A stretch of 32,284 bases of DNA from an uncultured Porphyromonadaceae bacterium (GTDB lineage: Bacteria; Bacteroidota; Bacteroidia; Bacteroidales; UBA11471), in assembly GCA_900547555.1 (NCBI GenBank), contig URHG01000027.1, positions 1-32,284 on the forward strand, given 5' to 3'. Position 1 is the first letter of the stretch, and each line of letters opens with the position of its first letter. The position numbers and the translations under genes are program-made. The notes beneath the pieces are model-generated. The model was not told the origin of the DNA. It saw only the letters and a program-made list of their open reading frames with translations, and ran no database searches. Positions 1 through 7,651 of this stretch are shown here, one piece after another.

Positions 1-379
1 CAACCCTCACGTATTTCTGGGTGCAGGTCTCGGGCTTGATTATCATGCGGCAGGAGGGCGTTTGTTTGTGCCTTTATTTGCCGATGTTCGTGCTAATTTT
101 TTGAATAGGGATATTACTCCGTTTTTTGGCCTAAAAATAGGATATGCTGTTGGCTCGAAAGCTTCGGAGGGCGTAAATCCCGGTGTCTATTTCAACCCGA
201 CATTCGGTATGCGCTTTATTCTTAAACCCGATTTTGCTATGAATGTGGCTTTGGGTTATAACCTGCAACAGCAAGTCGTAGAGGAGTATTATTTGTATCC
301 TCGGGGTCGGGGTGGCAATTATTATACAGTAAAATACTTACGTCATGGCCTCTCTTTGCGTTTAGGCTTTGAGTTTTGA
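1..379 (+). CDS. Outer membrane beta-barrel protein, 3' part only (5' end outside window)
   Basis: Reading frame 2 is open from base 2 to the TGA at 377-379, giving 125 residues, and the true start lies off the left edge. The protein alternates hydrophobic and polar residues, contains aromatic-rich strands (FNPTFGMRFIL, MNVALGYNLQQQVV) and ends in RLGFEF. A terminal Phe on the last strand is the usual signal for BAM-dependent insertion of a barrel in the outer membrane. It is probably a small porin-like or OmpW/OmpX-like barrel of unknown ligand. A paralog sits in inverted orientation at the right edge (31897-32284). The two proteins match over the first 18 residues seen here and stay clearly similar to the end, except in the loop before the last strand. 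The gene is convergent with valS and separated from it by a shared terminator. I infer location and fold from sequence character only; the function is unknown. Confidence 0.75.
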   Translation, partial: NPHVFLGAGLGLDYHAAGGRLFVPLFADVRANFLNRDITPFFGLKIGYAVGSKASEGVNPGVYFNPTFGMRFILKPDFAMNVALGYNLQQQVVEEYYLYPRGRGGNYYTVKYLRHGLSLRLGFEF

Positions 380-399
380 AAATTATTTTGTCTTATCCA

Positions 400-439
400 A
401 AAAGCAGGCCGTATCAAGTTTTCGATGCGGCCTGCTTTT
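400..439. terminator. Bidirectional intrinsic terminator between the barrel gene and valS
   Basis: The arms AAAAGCAGGCCG (400-411) and CGGCCTGCTTTT (428-439) are perfectly complementary. The stem can be extended by four more pairs (412-415 with 424-427, one of them G-T), leaving an 8-base loop. Flanking A and T runs give a U-tract on either strand. It lies between the stop codons of two convergent genes, so it can serve both. Confidence 0.85.
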
Positions 440-468
440 CATAATGAGTGTAGTAATAAAAGTCCTGT

Positions 469-3093
469 TTATTTTTTAAGAGCAGCGATGCTTTCTTCGA
501 GCGACTTGATTTTACTCTCGGCATCGGCTTGTTTTTTGCGCTCCATCTCTACGACTTGAACAGGGGCATTATTGACAAAACGCTCATTTCCCAACTTGCC
601 CAACACCGAACGCAAGAATCCCTGTTGATATTTCAGTTCCTCTTCCAATTTCTTTATTTCTGCTCCCACATCGATACTGTTTCCTAAGGGGACGGCATAT
701 TCGGTCGTACCTACAAGGAACGAAGCGGCGGTCGCTTCTTTGGTGTCTGCTATTTCTATCGACGACAAGTTGCCCAATTTTACGATAACGGCGTCGCAGG
801 CATTGTCGTGCAAGCCGATGGTTTGGAGAGCCAAAGACTCTTTGTTCGGGATATTTTTTTGCAGACGTATGGTACGTACCCCGGCAATAATTTCTTTGGC
901 TTTCTCGACTGCGGCCAGCAGGCTTTCGTCTGTCGTTCCCGAATCGGGAATGCGTTCTATCATGATGCTTTCACCCTCTTTACGATCATAGAGATGTTGC
1001 CACAACTCTTCGGTAATGAAAGGCATAAACGGGTGCAGGAGTTTCAGCAATGCGTCGAAAAATCCGAGTGTTGCGTCGTAACTTTTACGGTCGATGGGTT
1101 GCTGGTAGCCCGGCTTTATCATTTCGAGGTACCATGACGAGAATTCGTCCCAGAAAAGTTTGTATATGGCCATCAGGGCTTCCGACAACCGGTATTTGTC
1201 GAACAGGTCGGCCACTTCGGCGTTAACCTTATTGAGCATCGAGGCAAACCATTCGGTGGCTATGCGGGCCGAATCGGGTTGCGGTAGCGCGTCGTCGACT
1301 TGCCAGCCTTTTACAAGGCGGAAGGCGTTCCATATTTTGTTGTTGAAGTTTCGGCCTTGTTCGCACAGGGCGTCGTCAAAGAGTATATCGTTGCCGGCAG
1401 GAGCCGAGAGCATCATGCCCATGCGCACGCCGTCGGCGCCATAGCGGTCGATGAGGTCGATCGGGTCGGGCGAGTTGCCGAGCGATTTCGACATCTTGCG
1501 GCCTATTTTATCGCGTACGATACCGGTAAAGTAAACGTTCTTGAACGGCATCTTGCCCTCGTATTCATATCCGGCCATAATCATGCGGGCCACCCAGAAG
1601 AAGATGATGTCGGGGGCGGTAACAAGGTCGGACGTGGGGTAGTAGTAACGTATCTCTTCGTTTCCGGGATTGTTGATACCGTCGAAGAGCGAGATGGGCC
1701 ACAGCCACGATGAAAACCATGTGTCGAGGCAATCCTCGTCTTGGCGCAGGTCATCGAGCGTGAGGGCGGCATTTCCGCTCTTTTCTCTTGCCAAAACCAA
1801 CGCTTCTTCTGCCGTTTCGGCTACGACATAGCCGCCTTCGGGCAGGAAGTAGGCCGGTATGCGATGTCCCCACCACAATTGGCGGGAGATGCACCAGTCT
1901 TTGATGTTCTCCATCCAGTGGCGGTAAATGTTTTTATATTTGGCGGGATAGAATTTTATCTCGTCGTTCATTACCGGTTGCAATGCGATTTGGGCGAGAT
2001 GTTCCATTTTGAGGAACCATTGCATCGAGAGTTTCGGCTCGATGACGACATTGGTGCGTTCGGAATATCCCACTTTGTTGTTATAGTCTTCGACCTTTTC
2101 GAGCAGTCCTGCTTTTTCGAGGTCTGCGGCGATCTGTTTCCGCACGTCGAAGCGGTCTTGCCCCACATACATGCCGCCGGCTTCGCTGATTGTTCCGTTG
2201 TCGTTGAAAATATCGATGACGGGCAAGTTATATTTTTCGCCCAGCATATAGTCGTTTACATCATGGGCCGGGGTAACTTTCAGGCAGCCTGTTCCGAATT
2301 CTATATCTACATAGTCGTCCATGATGATGGGTACGGCGCGGCCTACCAGCGGAACGATGACCCGTTTCCCTTTGAGATAGCCGTAACGCGGGTCATTGGG
2401 ATTGACGCACACGGCGGTATCGCCGAGAATCGTCTCCGGACGTGTCGTGGCGACAATGATATATTTATCTGTCTCGCCTTCGATCATGTAACGGAGGTAG
2501 TAGAGTTTGCTGTGTTCTTCTTTATAGATCACCTCTTCGTCCGAGAGAGCCGTGAGAGCCTTCGGGTCCCAGTTTACCATGCGTACGCCTCGATAGATAA
2601 GCCCTTTATTGAAGAGGTCGACAAATACCTTGATGACACTGCGGCTGCGGGTCTCGTCCATCGTAAAGGCTGTACGGTCCCAGTCGCACGAAGCTCCCAA
2701 CCGGCGTAACTGTTTCAGAATGATTCCGCCGTGTGTTTCGGTCCATGCCCATGCATGTTTCAGAAATTCTTCTCGTGTGAGGTCTGTTTTTTTGATCCCT
2801 TCGGAGGCGAGTTTGTTCACCACTTTGGCTTCGGTAGCGATCGACGCATGGTCGGTTCCCGGTACCCAGCAGGCATTTTTTCCGGTCATACGGGCGCGGC
2901 GCACGAGAATGTCCTGTATCGTGTTGTTGAGCATGTGCCCCATGTGCAACACGCCGGTAACGTTGGGGGGAGGGATAACGATCGTATAAGGTTCGCGACC
3001 ATCGGGTTTCGATTTGAAGTAGCCGTTTTTCAGCCAATATTCGTACCACTTGCCTTCGACGTCGGCAGGGTTGTACTTTGTTGCAATATCCAT
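469..3093 (-). CDS. valS: Valyl-tRNA synthetase
   Basis: This class I aminoacyl-tRNA synthetase charges tRNA-Val in the cytoplasm. The 874-residue length is normal for the family. The N-terminal Rossmann signature is PPPNVTGVLHMGHMLNN (HMGH, about residues 41-57). A CP1 editing domain follows, with TTRPETILGDTAV (about 215-227) and the conserved GTGCLKVTPAHD. The KMSKS loop appears as GRKMSKSLGNSPDP (about 535-548). An anticodon-binding domain follows, then a C-terminal coiled-coil arm rich in Lys and Glu with the typical ENSID-like VPLGNSIDVGAEIKKLEEEL. The ATG at 3093 is followed immediately by conserved family sequence (MDIATKYNPADVEGKWYEYW), which supports this start. It is transcribed leftward as a single gene from a promoter near 3192-3222 with a leader of about 90 bases containing a hairpin. 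Nothing looks broken. Confidence 0.98.
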   Translation of the reverse strand: MDIATKYNPADVEGKWYEYWLKNGYFKSKPDGREPYTIVIPPPNVTGVLHMGHMLNNTIQDILVRRARMTGKNACWVPGTDHASIATEAKVVNKLASEGIKKTDLTREEFLKHAWAWTETHGGIILKQLRRLGASCDWDRTAFTMDETRSRSVIKVFVDLFNKGLIYRGVRMVNWDPKALTALSDEEVIYKEEHSKLYYLRYMIEGETDKYIIVATTRPETILGDTAVCVNPNDPRYGYLKGKRVIVPLVGRAVPIIMDDYVDIEFGTGCLKVTPAHDVNDYMLGEKYNLPVIDIFNDNGTISEAGGMYVGQDRFDVRKQIAADLEKAGLLEKVEDYNNKVGYSERTNVVIEPKLSMQWFLKMEHLAQIALQPVMNDEIKFYPAKYKNIYRHWMENIKDWCISRQLWWGHRIPAYFLPEGGYVVAETAEEALVLAREKSGNAALTLDDLRQDEDCLDTWFSSWLWPISLFDGINNPGNEEIRYYYPTSDLVTAPDIIFFWVARMIMAGYEYEGKMPFKNVYFTGIVRDKIGRKMSKSLGNSPDPIDLIDRYGADGVRMGMMLSAPAGNDILFDDALCEQGRNFNNKIWNAFRLVKGWQVDDALPQPDSARIATEWFASMLNKVNAEVADLFDKYRLSEALMAIYKLFWDEFSSWYLEMIKPGYQQPIDRKSYDATLGFFDALLKLLHPFMPFITEELWQHLYDRKEGESIMIERIPDSGTTDESLLAAVEKAKEIIAGVRTIRLQKNIPNKESLALQTIGLHDNACDAVIVKLGNLSSIEIADTKEATAASFLVGTTEYAVPLGNSIDVGAEIKKLEEELKYQQGFLRSVLGKLGNERFVNNAPVQVVEMERKKQADAESKIKSLEESIAALKK

Positions 3094-3137
3094 CGTCTTG
3101 CGGTTCTAAAAATTATAGTTGCCAAAAACAATCTGCG

Positions 3138-3166
3138 ATGCGGTCGGTTTCAAGGAACCTCCGCAT
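3138..3166 (-). promoter_or_regulatory. Hairpin in the valS mRNA leader
   Basis: ATGCGG (3138-3143) pairs with CCGCAT (3161-3166). An inner GGTT/AACC helix lies beyond a small internal loop, with a 6-base apical loop. The hairpin falls within the roughly 90-base untranslated leader predicted from the valS promoter. It has no U-run, so it is not an obvious attenuator; its role is unknown. Confidence 0.4.
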
Positions 3167-3191
3167 GCAGACTCGAATTATTTCATGGTTG

Positions 3192-3222
3192 CAAAAGTAG
3201 ATAAAAAACGGCAAATGTGAAA
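3192..3222 (-). promoter_or_regulatory. Promoter for valS (Bacteroidetes -33/-7 type)
   Basis: On the minus strand the -7 element TACTTTTG (3192-3199) fits TAnnTTTG exactly. TTTC (3219-3222) stands 19 bases upstream as a one-mismatch -33 element. Transcription would start near 3187. Confidence 0.65.
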
Positions 3223-3462
3223 CCCTAATCGCAATACTCTTTGAAAGTTATTTATACTTTTCGGTAATTGTGTTTCGAAAAAACGGAAACAGTATTTGGT
3301 AAATGGAGTATGTAATGATTGTGGGTAAAAATCTTTTGTTATGAAGTCTTTTTGTTTGTGGGGATTTTCTATTTAAAGAGGGTTGACGGTGTAATAATTG
3401 GGGGATAAATGAGAATTATTTCGTGTAGAAATGTTGCAAAAACGTGTAATTTTTAGTCGATG

Positions 3463-3494
3463 TTTGGAGAGGAATGTTTTATCGGTTAAATTTG
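3463..3494 (+). promoter_or_regulatory. Promoter for the GH95 gene
   Basis: TTTG (3463-3466), a 20-base spacer and TAAATTTG (3487-3494) match the Bacteroidetes primary sigma consensus at both elements. The predicted transcript starts near 3500, which makes the ATG at 3524 the right start and rules out the longer open frame from 3431. Confidence 0.75.
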
Positions 3495-3523
3495 TGAATC
3501 AATCACGAAATACACACGTTATT

Positions 3524-6001
3524 ATGAATTTAAAACACATTTGCTTGTCGGTGCTTTTTTGCGGCACGACATGGTTGCAGGCACAAGCCGATAATGCCAT
3601 GAAGCTATGGTATGAACAGCCCGCATCGTTGTGGGTCGAGGCATTGCCGTTGGGTAACGGGCGTCTTGGTGCTATGGTGTTCGGCGATCCGGTACACGAA
3701 CAGTTTCAGTTGAATGAAGAAACGATTTGGGGAGGTTCTCCCTACAACAACACCAACCCTAAGGCAAAAGACGCGCTGGCCGAAATACGTCGGCTTATTT
3801 TTGCCGGAGAGAATATGAAGGCTCAGGAATTGTGCGGCCCGACGATATGTTCTCCTTCGGGTGCTAACGGTATGCCTTACCAGACGGTGGGTTCTTTGCT
3901 TCTCGATTTTGAAGGTGTTGGCGATTATACCGATTATTATCGCGAACTCGACATCGAACGTGCTCTCTCGACGACCCGTTTCAAGGCCGGCGGTGTGGAG
4001 TATCGTCGCGAAGCTTTTACTTCGTTTACCGATCAGTTACTTATCATACGGCTTACCGCTTCCCAAAAAGGTAAAATATCTTTCTCGGCGCGTTATGACA
4101 CTCCCTATAAAGAATATAGTCGTACCGTCGAATCGAAGGATATGCTTCGTCTCGATGCGAAGGCCAACGACCATGAGGGTATCGAAGGCAAAGTGCGTTT
4201 CACGACGTTTACCCGCATAGACCGCAAAGGGGGTAAATGCGAAGTCGTGGGCGATACTTTGTTGCGCGTGTCGGGAGCTAACGAAGTAACCCTTTACGTT
4301 TCGGTCGGAACCAACTTTGTCAATTATAAAGATGTGTCGGGCGACTCGGAAAAGAAAGCACTTTCGTACCTTAAAAATGCCGGTAAAAAGTTTGAGAAGG
4401 CTTTGCAAAATCATACTGCCGAATATGGTAAATATTTCGACAGGGTATCTCTCGATTTGGGCGAAAACGCACAAGCTGCCAAACCTACCGATGTACGGGT
4501 TCGGGAGTTCGAGTCGAATTTCGACCCGCAGTTGGCTGCTCTCTATTTCCAGTTCGGACGCTATCTTTTGATATGCAGTTCGCAGCCCGGTGGTCAGGCG
4601 GCCAATTTGCAAGGTATATGGAATTACAAGTTGCGTGCTCCGTGGGACGGAAAATATACAACCGATATAAATGTGGAGATGAATTATTGGCCGGCCGAGG
4701 TAACCAACCTTGCCGAGATGCACGAGCCGTTCCTCGACTTGGTGAAACGGGTTGCCGAGCAAGGCAAGCAGTCGGCTGCCATGTATGGTTGTCGGGGCTG
4801 GACATTACACCATAATACCGATATTTGGGCGTCGACCGGTGCGGTCGACGGGCATCGTTACGGCGTATGGCCGACCTGCAATGCGTGGTTCTGTCAGCAT
4901 TTGTGGGATCGTTATCTATTCTCGGGCAATAAAGAGTATCTGAGTGAAGTATATCCTTTGATGAAGAGTGCCTGCGAGTTCTATATCGATTTCCTCGTGC
5001 GTGAACCCAAAAACAATTGGTTGGTGGTGGCGCCCTCGTATTCTCCCGAAAACGCACCGTCGATCAACGGTAAACGCTCTTTCGTGGTCGTTGCCGGTAC
5101 GACGATGGACAACCAGATGGTTTACGATCTTTTCTCCAATACCATCGATGCCGCTACGGTGATGGGCGAGGAGACGGTTTTTGTCGACAGCTTGCGTACG
5201 ATAGCATCGCAGTTGGCTCCTATGCAGGTGGGACGTTGGGGGCAGTTGCAGGAGTGGCTCGAAGACTGGGACAATCCCCGGGATCGCCATCGCCACGTTT
5301 CCCATTTGTGGGGACTCTATCCGGGTCGGCAGATCACCTATAATACGCCGGTGCTGATGGAGGCTGCCAAGAAAACGCTTTACGGTCGCGGCGACCATTC
5401 TACCGGTTGGTCTATGGGTTGGAAGGTTTGTTTCTGGGCGCGTTTGCTCGATGGTAACCATGCTTATAAGCTGATTACCGAACAGATACGTCCTACGACC
5501 GATGAAAAAGGCCAAAACGGAGGTACATATCCCAATCTCTTTGATGCACATCCGCCTTTCCAAATCGACGGAAACTTCGGTTGTACGGCCGGTATTGCCG
5601 AAATGTTGGTGCAAAGCCATGCCGGTACGGTACATCTTTTGCCGGCGTTGCCCGATGTTTGGAGCAAAGGAACGGTAAAAGGTTTGCGTTGTCGCGGAGG
5701 CTTTACACTCGAAGAGATGTCATGGAGTAACGGTACGATAGACCGGATACAGGTACTTTCGACGGTCGGAGGGAAATTACGGGTGCGTTCGGCTGTTCCT
5801 CTTGTATGCGAAGGAATAGACCTCAAACCCCTCAAATCGACGGCTTCGACTCCCGGTATGTTGCTCGATCCACAGTCGATACGTCGTCCGCTTATTTCGC
5901 CCGAAGCGCCTATCAATACCGCAAATCCGTTTGCCAAGTCCTATGTTTACGATATAGAGACGACGCCCGGACAAGTATATGTATTGACGGCTGAAAAATA
6001 A
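3524..6001 (+). CDS. GH95 family glycosidase, probable alpha-L-fucosidase
   Basis: This 825-residue protein resembles glycoside hydrolase family 95 throughout. Known members remove alpha-1,2-linked L-fucose by inversion, and some act on L-galactose. A signal peptide covers residues 1-22 (ends LQAQA), so it is exported, probably to the periplasm. The N-terminal domain starts LWYEQPASLWVEALPLGNG and has FQLNEETIWGG. The (alpha/alpha)6 domain contains TDINVEMNYWPAEV (D381, N383), APSYSPENAP (E509), LQEWLEDWD (E577), HRHVSHLWGLYPG (591-603) and PFQIDGNFG (D682). The SPEN Glu and the IDGNFG Asp are my best candidates for acid and base-related residues, by recall of the family rather than alignment. 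The first residue of the N-x-N pair appears to be Asp here. The start at 3524 is chosen because a consensus promoter lies inside the upstream extension. A terminator follows directly, so it is a single-gene unit. No SusC/SusD pair is nearby. Substrate is inferred; L-galactosidase activity is the alternative. Confidence 0.92.
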   Translation: MNLKHICLSVLFCGTTWLQAQADNAMKLWYEQPASLWVEALPLGNGRLGAMVFGDPVHEQFQLNEETIWGGSPYNNTNPKAKDALAEIRRLIFAGENMKAQELCGPTICSPSGANGMPYQTVGSLLLDFEGVGDYTDYYRELDIERALSTTRFKAGGVEYRREAFTSFTDQLLIIRLTASQKGKISFSARYDTPYKEYSRTVESKDMLRLDAKANDHEGIEGKVRFTTFTRIDRKGGKCEVVGDTLLRVSGANEVTLYVSVGTNFVNYKDVSGDSEKKALSYLKNAGKKFEKALQNHTAEYGKYFDRVSLDLGENAQAAKPTDVRVREFESNFDPQLAALYFQFGRYLLICSSQPGGQAANLQGIWNYKLRAPWDGKYTTDINVEMNYWPAEVTNLAEMHEPFLDLVKRVAEQGKQSAAMYGCRGWTLHHNTDIWASTGAVDGHRYGVWPTCNAWFCQHLWDRYLFSGNKEYLSEVYPLMKSACEFYIDFLVREPKNNWLVVAPSYSPENAPSINGKRSFVVVAGTTMDNQMVYDLFSNTIDAATVMGEETVFVDSLRTIASQLAPMQVGRWGQLQEWLEDWDNPRDRHRHVSHLWGLYPGRQITYNTPVLMEAAKKTLYGRGDHSTGWSMGWKVCFWARLLDGNHAYKLITEQIRPTTDEKGQNGGTYPNLFDAHPPFQIDGNFGCTAGIAEMLVQSHAGTVHLLPALPDVWSKGTVKGLRCRGGFTLEEMSWSNGTIDRIQVLSTVGGKLRVRSAVPLVCEGIDLKPLKSTASTPGMLLDPQSIRRPLISPEAPINTANPFAKSYVYDIETTPGQVYVLTAEK

Positions 6002-6023
6002 AATGGGAGGATTATGGAGAATT

Positions 6024-6054
6024 AGGAATGCACCGGCAATACCGGTGCATTCCT
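6024..6054 (+). terminator. Intrinsic terminator after GH95
   Basis: A perfect 13-base stem pairs AGGAATGCACCGG (6024-6036) with its complement at 6042-6054 around a 5-base loop, followed by TGTTTTA. It lies 22 bases after the GH95 stop and separates it from the next transcription unit. Confidence 0.85.
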
Positions 6055-6092
6055 GTTTTATGTAAGGAGCTTTTTAAAAAGCATTCTACGTA

Positions 6093-6124
6093 TTTTCTGC
6101 TCTTCGATAAAAATTTTACATTTG
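6093..6124 (+). promoter_or_regulatory. Promoter for the GHL10/GH43-like operon
   Basis: The -7 element TACATTTG (6117-6124) is exact. TTTT (6093-6096) lies 20 bases upstream as a weak -33 element. The predicted start of transcription near 6130 lies 15 bases before the ATG at 6145. Confidence 0.65.
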
Positions 6125-6144
6125 TCGGAAAATCTCTCCGAGTT

Positions 6145-7638
6145 ATGCGTCAATATCTTTTAGCTCTGTTTTTTTTATCGTTTTTTTTGATGCCGTCGTC
6201 TGCTCAGGAAACGCCGAAAAGGGAATTCCGGGGAGCATGGATTCAGACTGTTTATCAACCGCAGTATGCCGAGATGGATTCGGCGGCGATGCGAGGCTAT
6301 TTCGATGCGATGCTCGATACGTTGCAACGGTCGGGTATCAATGCGTTGCTTTTCCAGATACGTCCCGAAGCCGATGCTTTTTATAAGTCGGATATAGAGC
6401 CTTGGAGTCGCTTCCTTACCGGGAAGCAAGGTCGTTCTCCCGAGAGCGACTGGGATCCGATGGCTTATCTTATAGACAAGTGCCATGAGCGGAATATCGA
6501 GTTTCATGCTTGGATAAATCCTTATCGGGCTCAATGCAATACGGCCACCGAACTCGATACCTCACACATTTACCACAGGCATCCCGAGTGGTTTGTCGTT
6601 TACGGACGTCAGTTGCTTTTCGATCCCGGTATGCCCGGTTCTCGGGAATTTATCTGCCGGGTCGTCGATGATATCGTAACCCGCTATGATGTAGACGCCA
6701 TACACATGGACGACTATTTCTATCCTTATCCCGTAAACGGTATGCCCTTTCCCGATACGGCGAGTTATGCTCTTTATGGCGGCGGCCGTCCTGTCGATGA
6801 GTGGCGACGTGAGAATGTCGATGTTCTTGTTTCGGAACTCTCTCATCTTATAAAGCAACGTAAACCGTGGGTGCGATTCGGCATAAGTCCGTTCGGTATC
6901 TATCGAAATAAAAGTACCTCGCCCGAGGGGAGCGAGACATGCGGTTTGCAAAATTACGACGATCTCTATGCCGATGTATTGTTATGGGCCCGAAACGGTT
7001 GGGTCGATTATCTCATACCTCAGCTTTATTGGGAAATAGGCCACTCGGCGGCGTGTTATGAAGAATTGGTGTATTGGTGGAATCGGAATGTTGCCGGCGA
7101 TTGTCATCTCTATATAGGGCAGGATTTGTGCCGTTCGCTCGATGCTGTCGATGTGACTCCCCATCATTCCCAGTTGGGACATAAGATGATTCTGACCCGT
7201 TATCTCGATTATATTTCGGGCATTTGCTTTTGGTCGGGCTATCAATTATTAGATAACTATAAAGGAGCTGGCCATGAATTACGAAACTCTTTTTTCTCTT
7301 CCCCGGCTTTGATACCGGCCTATGAGCACATCGACAATCGGCCTCCGTCGGGAGTGAAAAAATTGCATACGCGTTGGTCGCCCGAAGGTTTTTATCTTGA
7401 ATGGAAAGCCGATAAGACACGCGATGAGATGCAACGTCCGGCGTATTATTGTGTATATCGTTTTGAAGAAGAGGCGGCTGTCGATCTCGATGATGCGAAA
7501 GCTTTGATTGCGACGGTGCGGCAAAATCGGTATCGTTTGCCTTATAAAGACGGTTCGGAAAAATATTTTTATGTCGTAACGGCGGTGGATCGTATGCACA
7601 ACGAGAGTGAACCGAAAATCTTGAAAGTGAAGTTGTAA
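6145..7638 (+). CDS. Glycosyl hydrolase-like 10 (GHL10, PF02638/DUF187 type) exported protein
   Basis: The 497-residue product begins with a signal peptide (MRQYLLALFFLSFFLMPSSA, then Q) and continues REFRGAWIQTVYQPQ, the typical family opening. Other family hallmarks are FQIRPEADAFYKS, FHAWINPYRAQ, IHMDDYFYPYP, FGISPFGIYRN and VDYLIPQLYWEIG, all parts of a TIM-barrel of the GHL10 group. About 100 C-terminal residues (from NRPPSGVKKL) look like a fibronectin III-type domain. The only functionally studied relative I know is E. coli DigH (YddW), which cleaves peptide-free peptidoglycan glycan strands at the division site, so a peptidoglycan role is as plausible as dietary glycan use. The start at 6145 fits the signal peptide and the promoter just upstream; a longer frame from 6028 would run through the GH95 terminator. 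It shares an operon with the GH43-like gene 13 bases downstream. There is no lipobox, unlike DigH. Confidence 0.88.
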   Translation: MRQYLLALFFLSFFLMPSSAQETPKREFRGAWIQTVYQPQYAEMDSAAMRGYFDAMLDTLQRSGINALLFQIRPEADAFYKSDIEPWSRFLTGKQGRSPESDWDPMAYLIDKCHERNIEFHAWINPYRAQCNTATELDTSHIYHRHPEWFVVYGRQLLFDPGMPGSREFICRVVDDIVTRYDVDAIHMDDYFYPYPVNGMPFPDTASYALYGGGRPVDEWRRENVDVLVSELSHLIKQRKPWVRFGISPFGIYRNKSTSPEGSETCGLQNYDDLYADVLLWARNGWVDYLIPQLYWEIGHSAACYEELVYWWNRNVAGDCHLYIGQDLCRSLDAVDVTPHHSQLGHKMILTRYLDYISGICFWSGYQLLDNYKGAGHELRNSFFSSPALIPAYEHIDNRPPSGVKKLHTRWSPEGFYLEWKADKTRDEMQRPAYYCVYRFEEEAAVDLDDAKALIATVRQNRYRLPYKDGSEKYFYVVTAVDRMHNESEPKILKVKL

Positions 7639-7651
7639 TAAGAAGGGGAAT

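Larger units (their letters stand above)
3094..3523. other. Divergent intergenic region between valS and GH95
   Basis: These 430 bases contain the valS promoter and leader (3094-3222), the GH95 promoter (3463-3494), and about 240 AT-rich bases between them. I see no tRNA, riboswitch or credible short gene in the middle part. The GH95 frame stays open upstream to 3431, but the promoter lies inside that extension, so it is unlikely to be coding. Regulator-binding sites for the fucosidase could lie in 3223-3462, but I find no clear inverted repeat there. Confidence 0.6.

Noticed and set aside
1741..2709. 322-codon open frame on the plus strand opposite valS
   Set aside because: It lies wholly antisense to a clearly conserved gene, has no recognisable domain, and is explained by the codon bias of valS.
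3094..3523. tRNA or riboswitch in the valS-GH95 gap
   Set aside because: No cloverleaf or known aptamer core could be found by eye; only a small hairpin in the valS leader.
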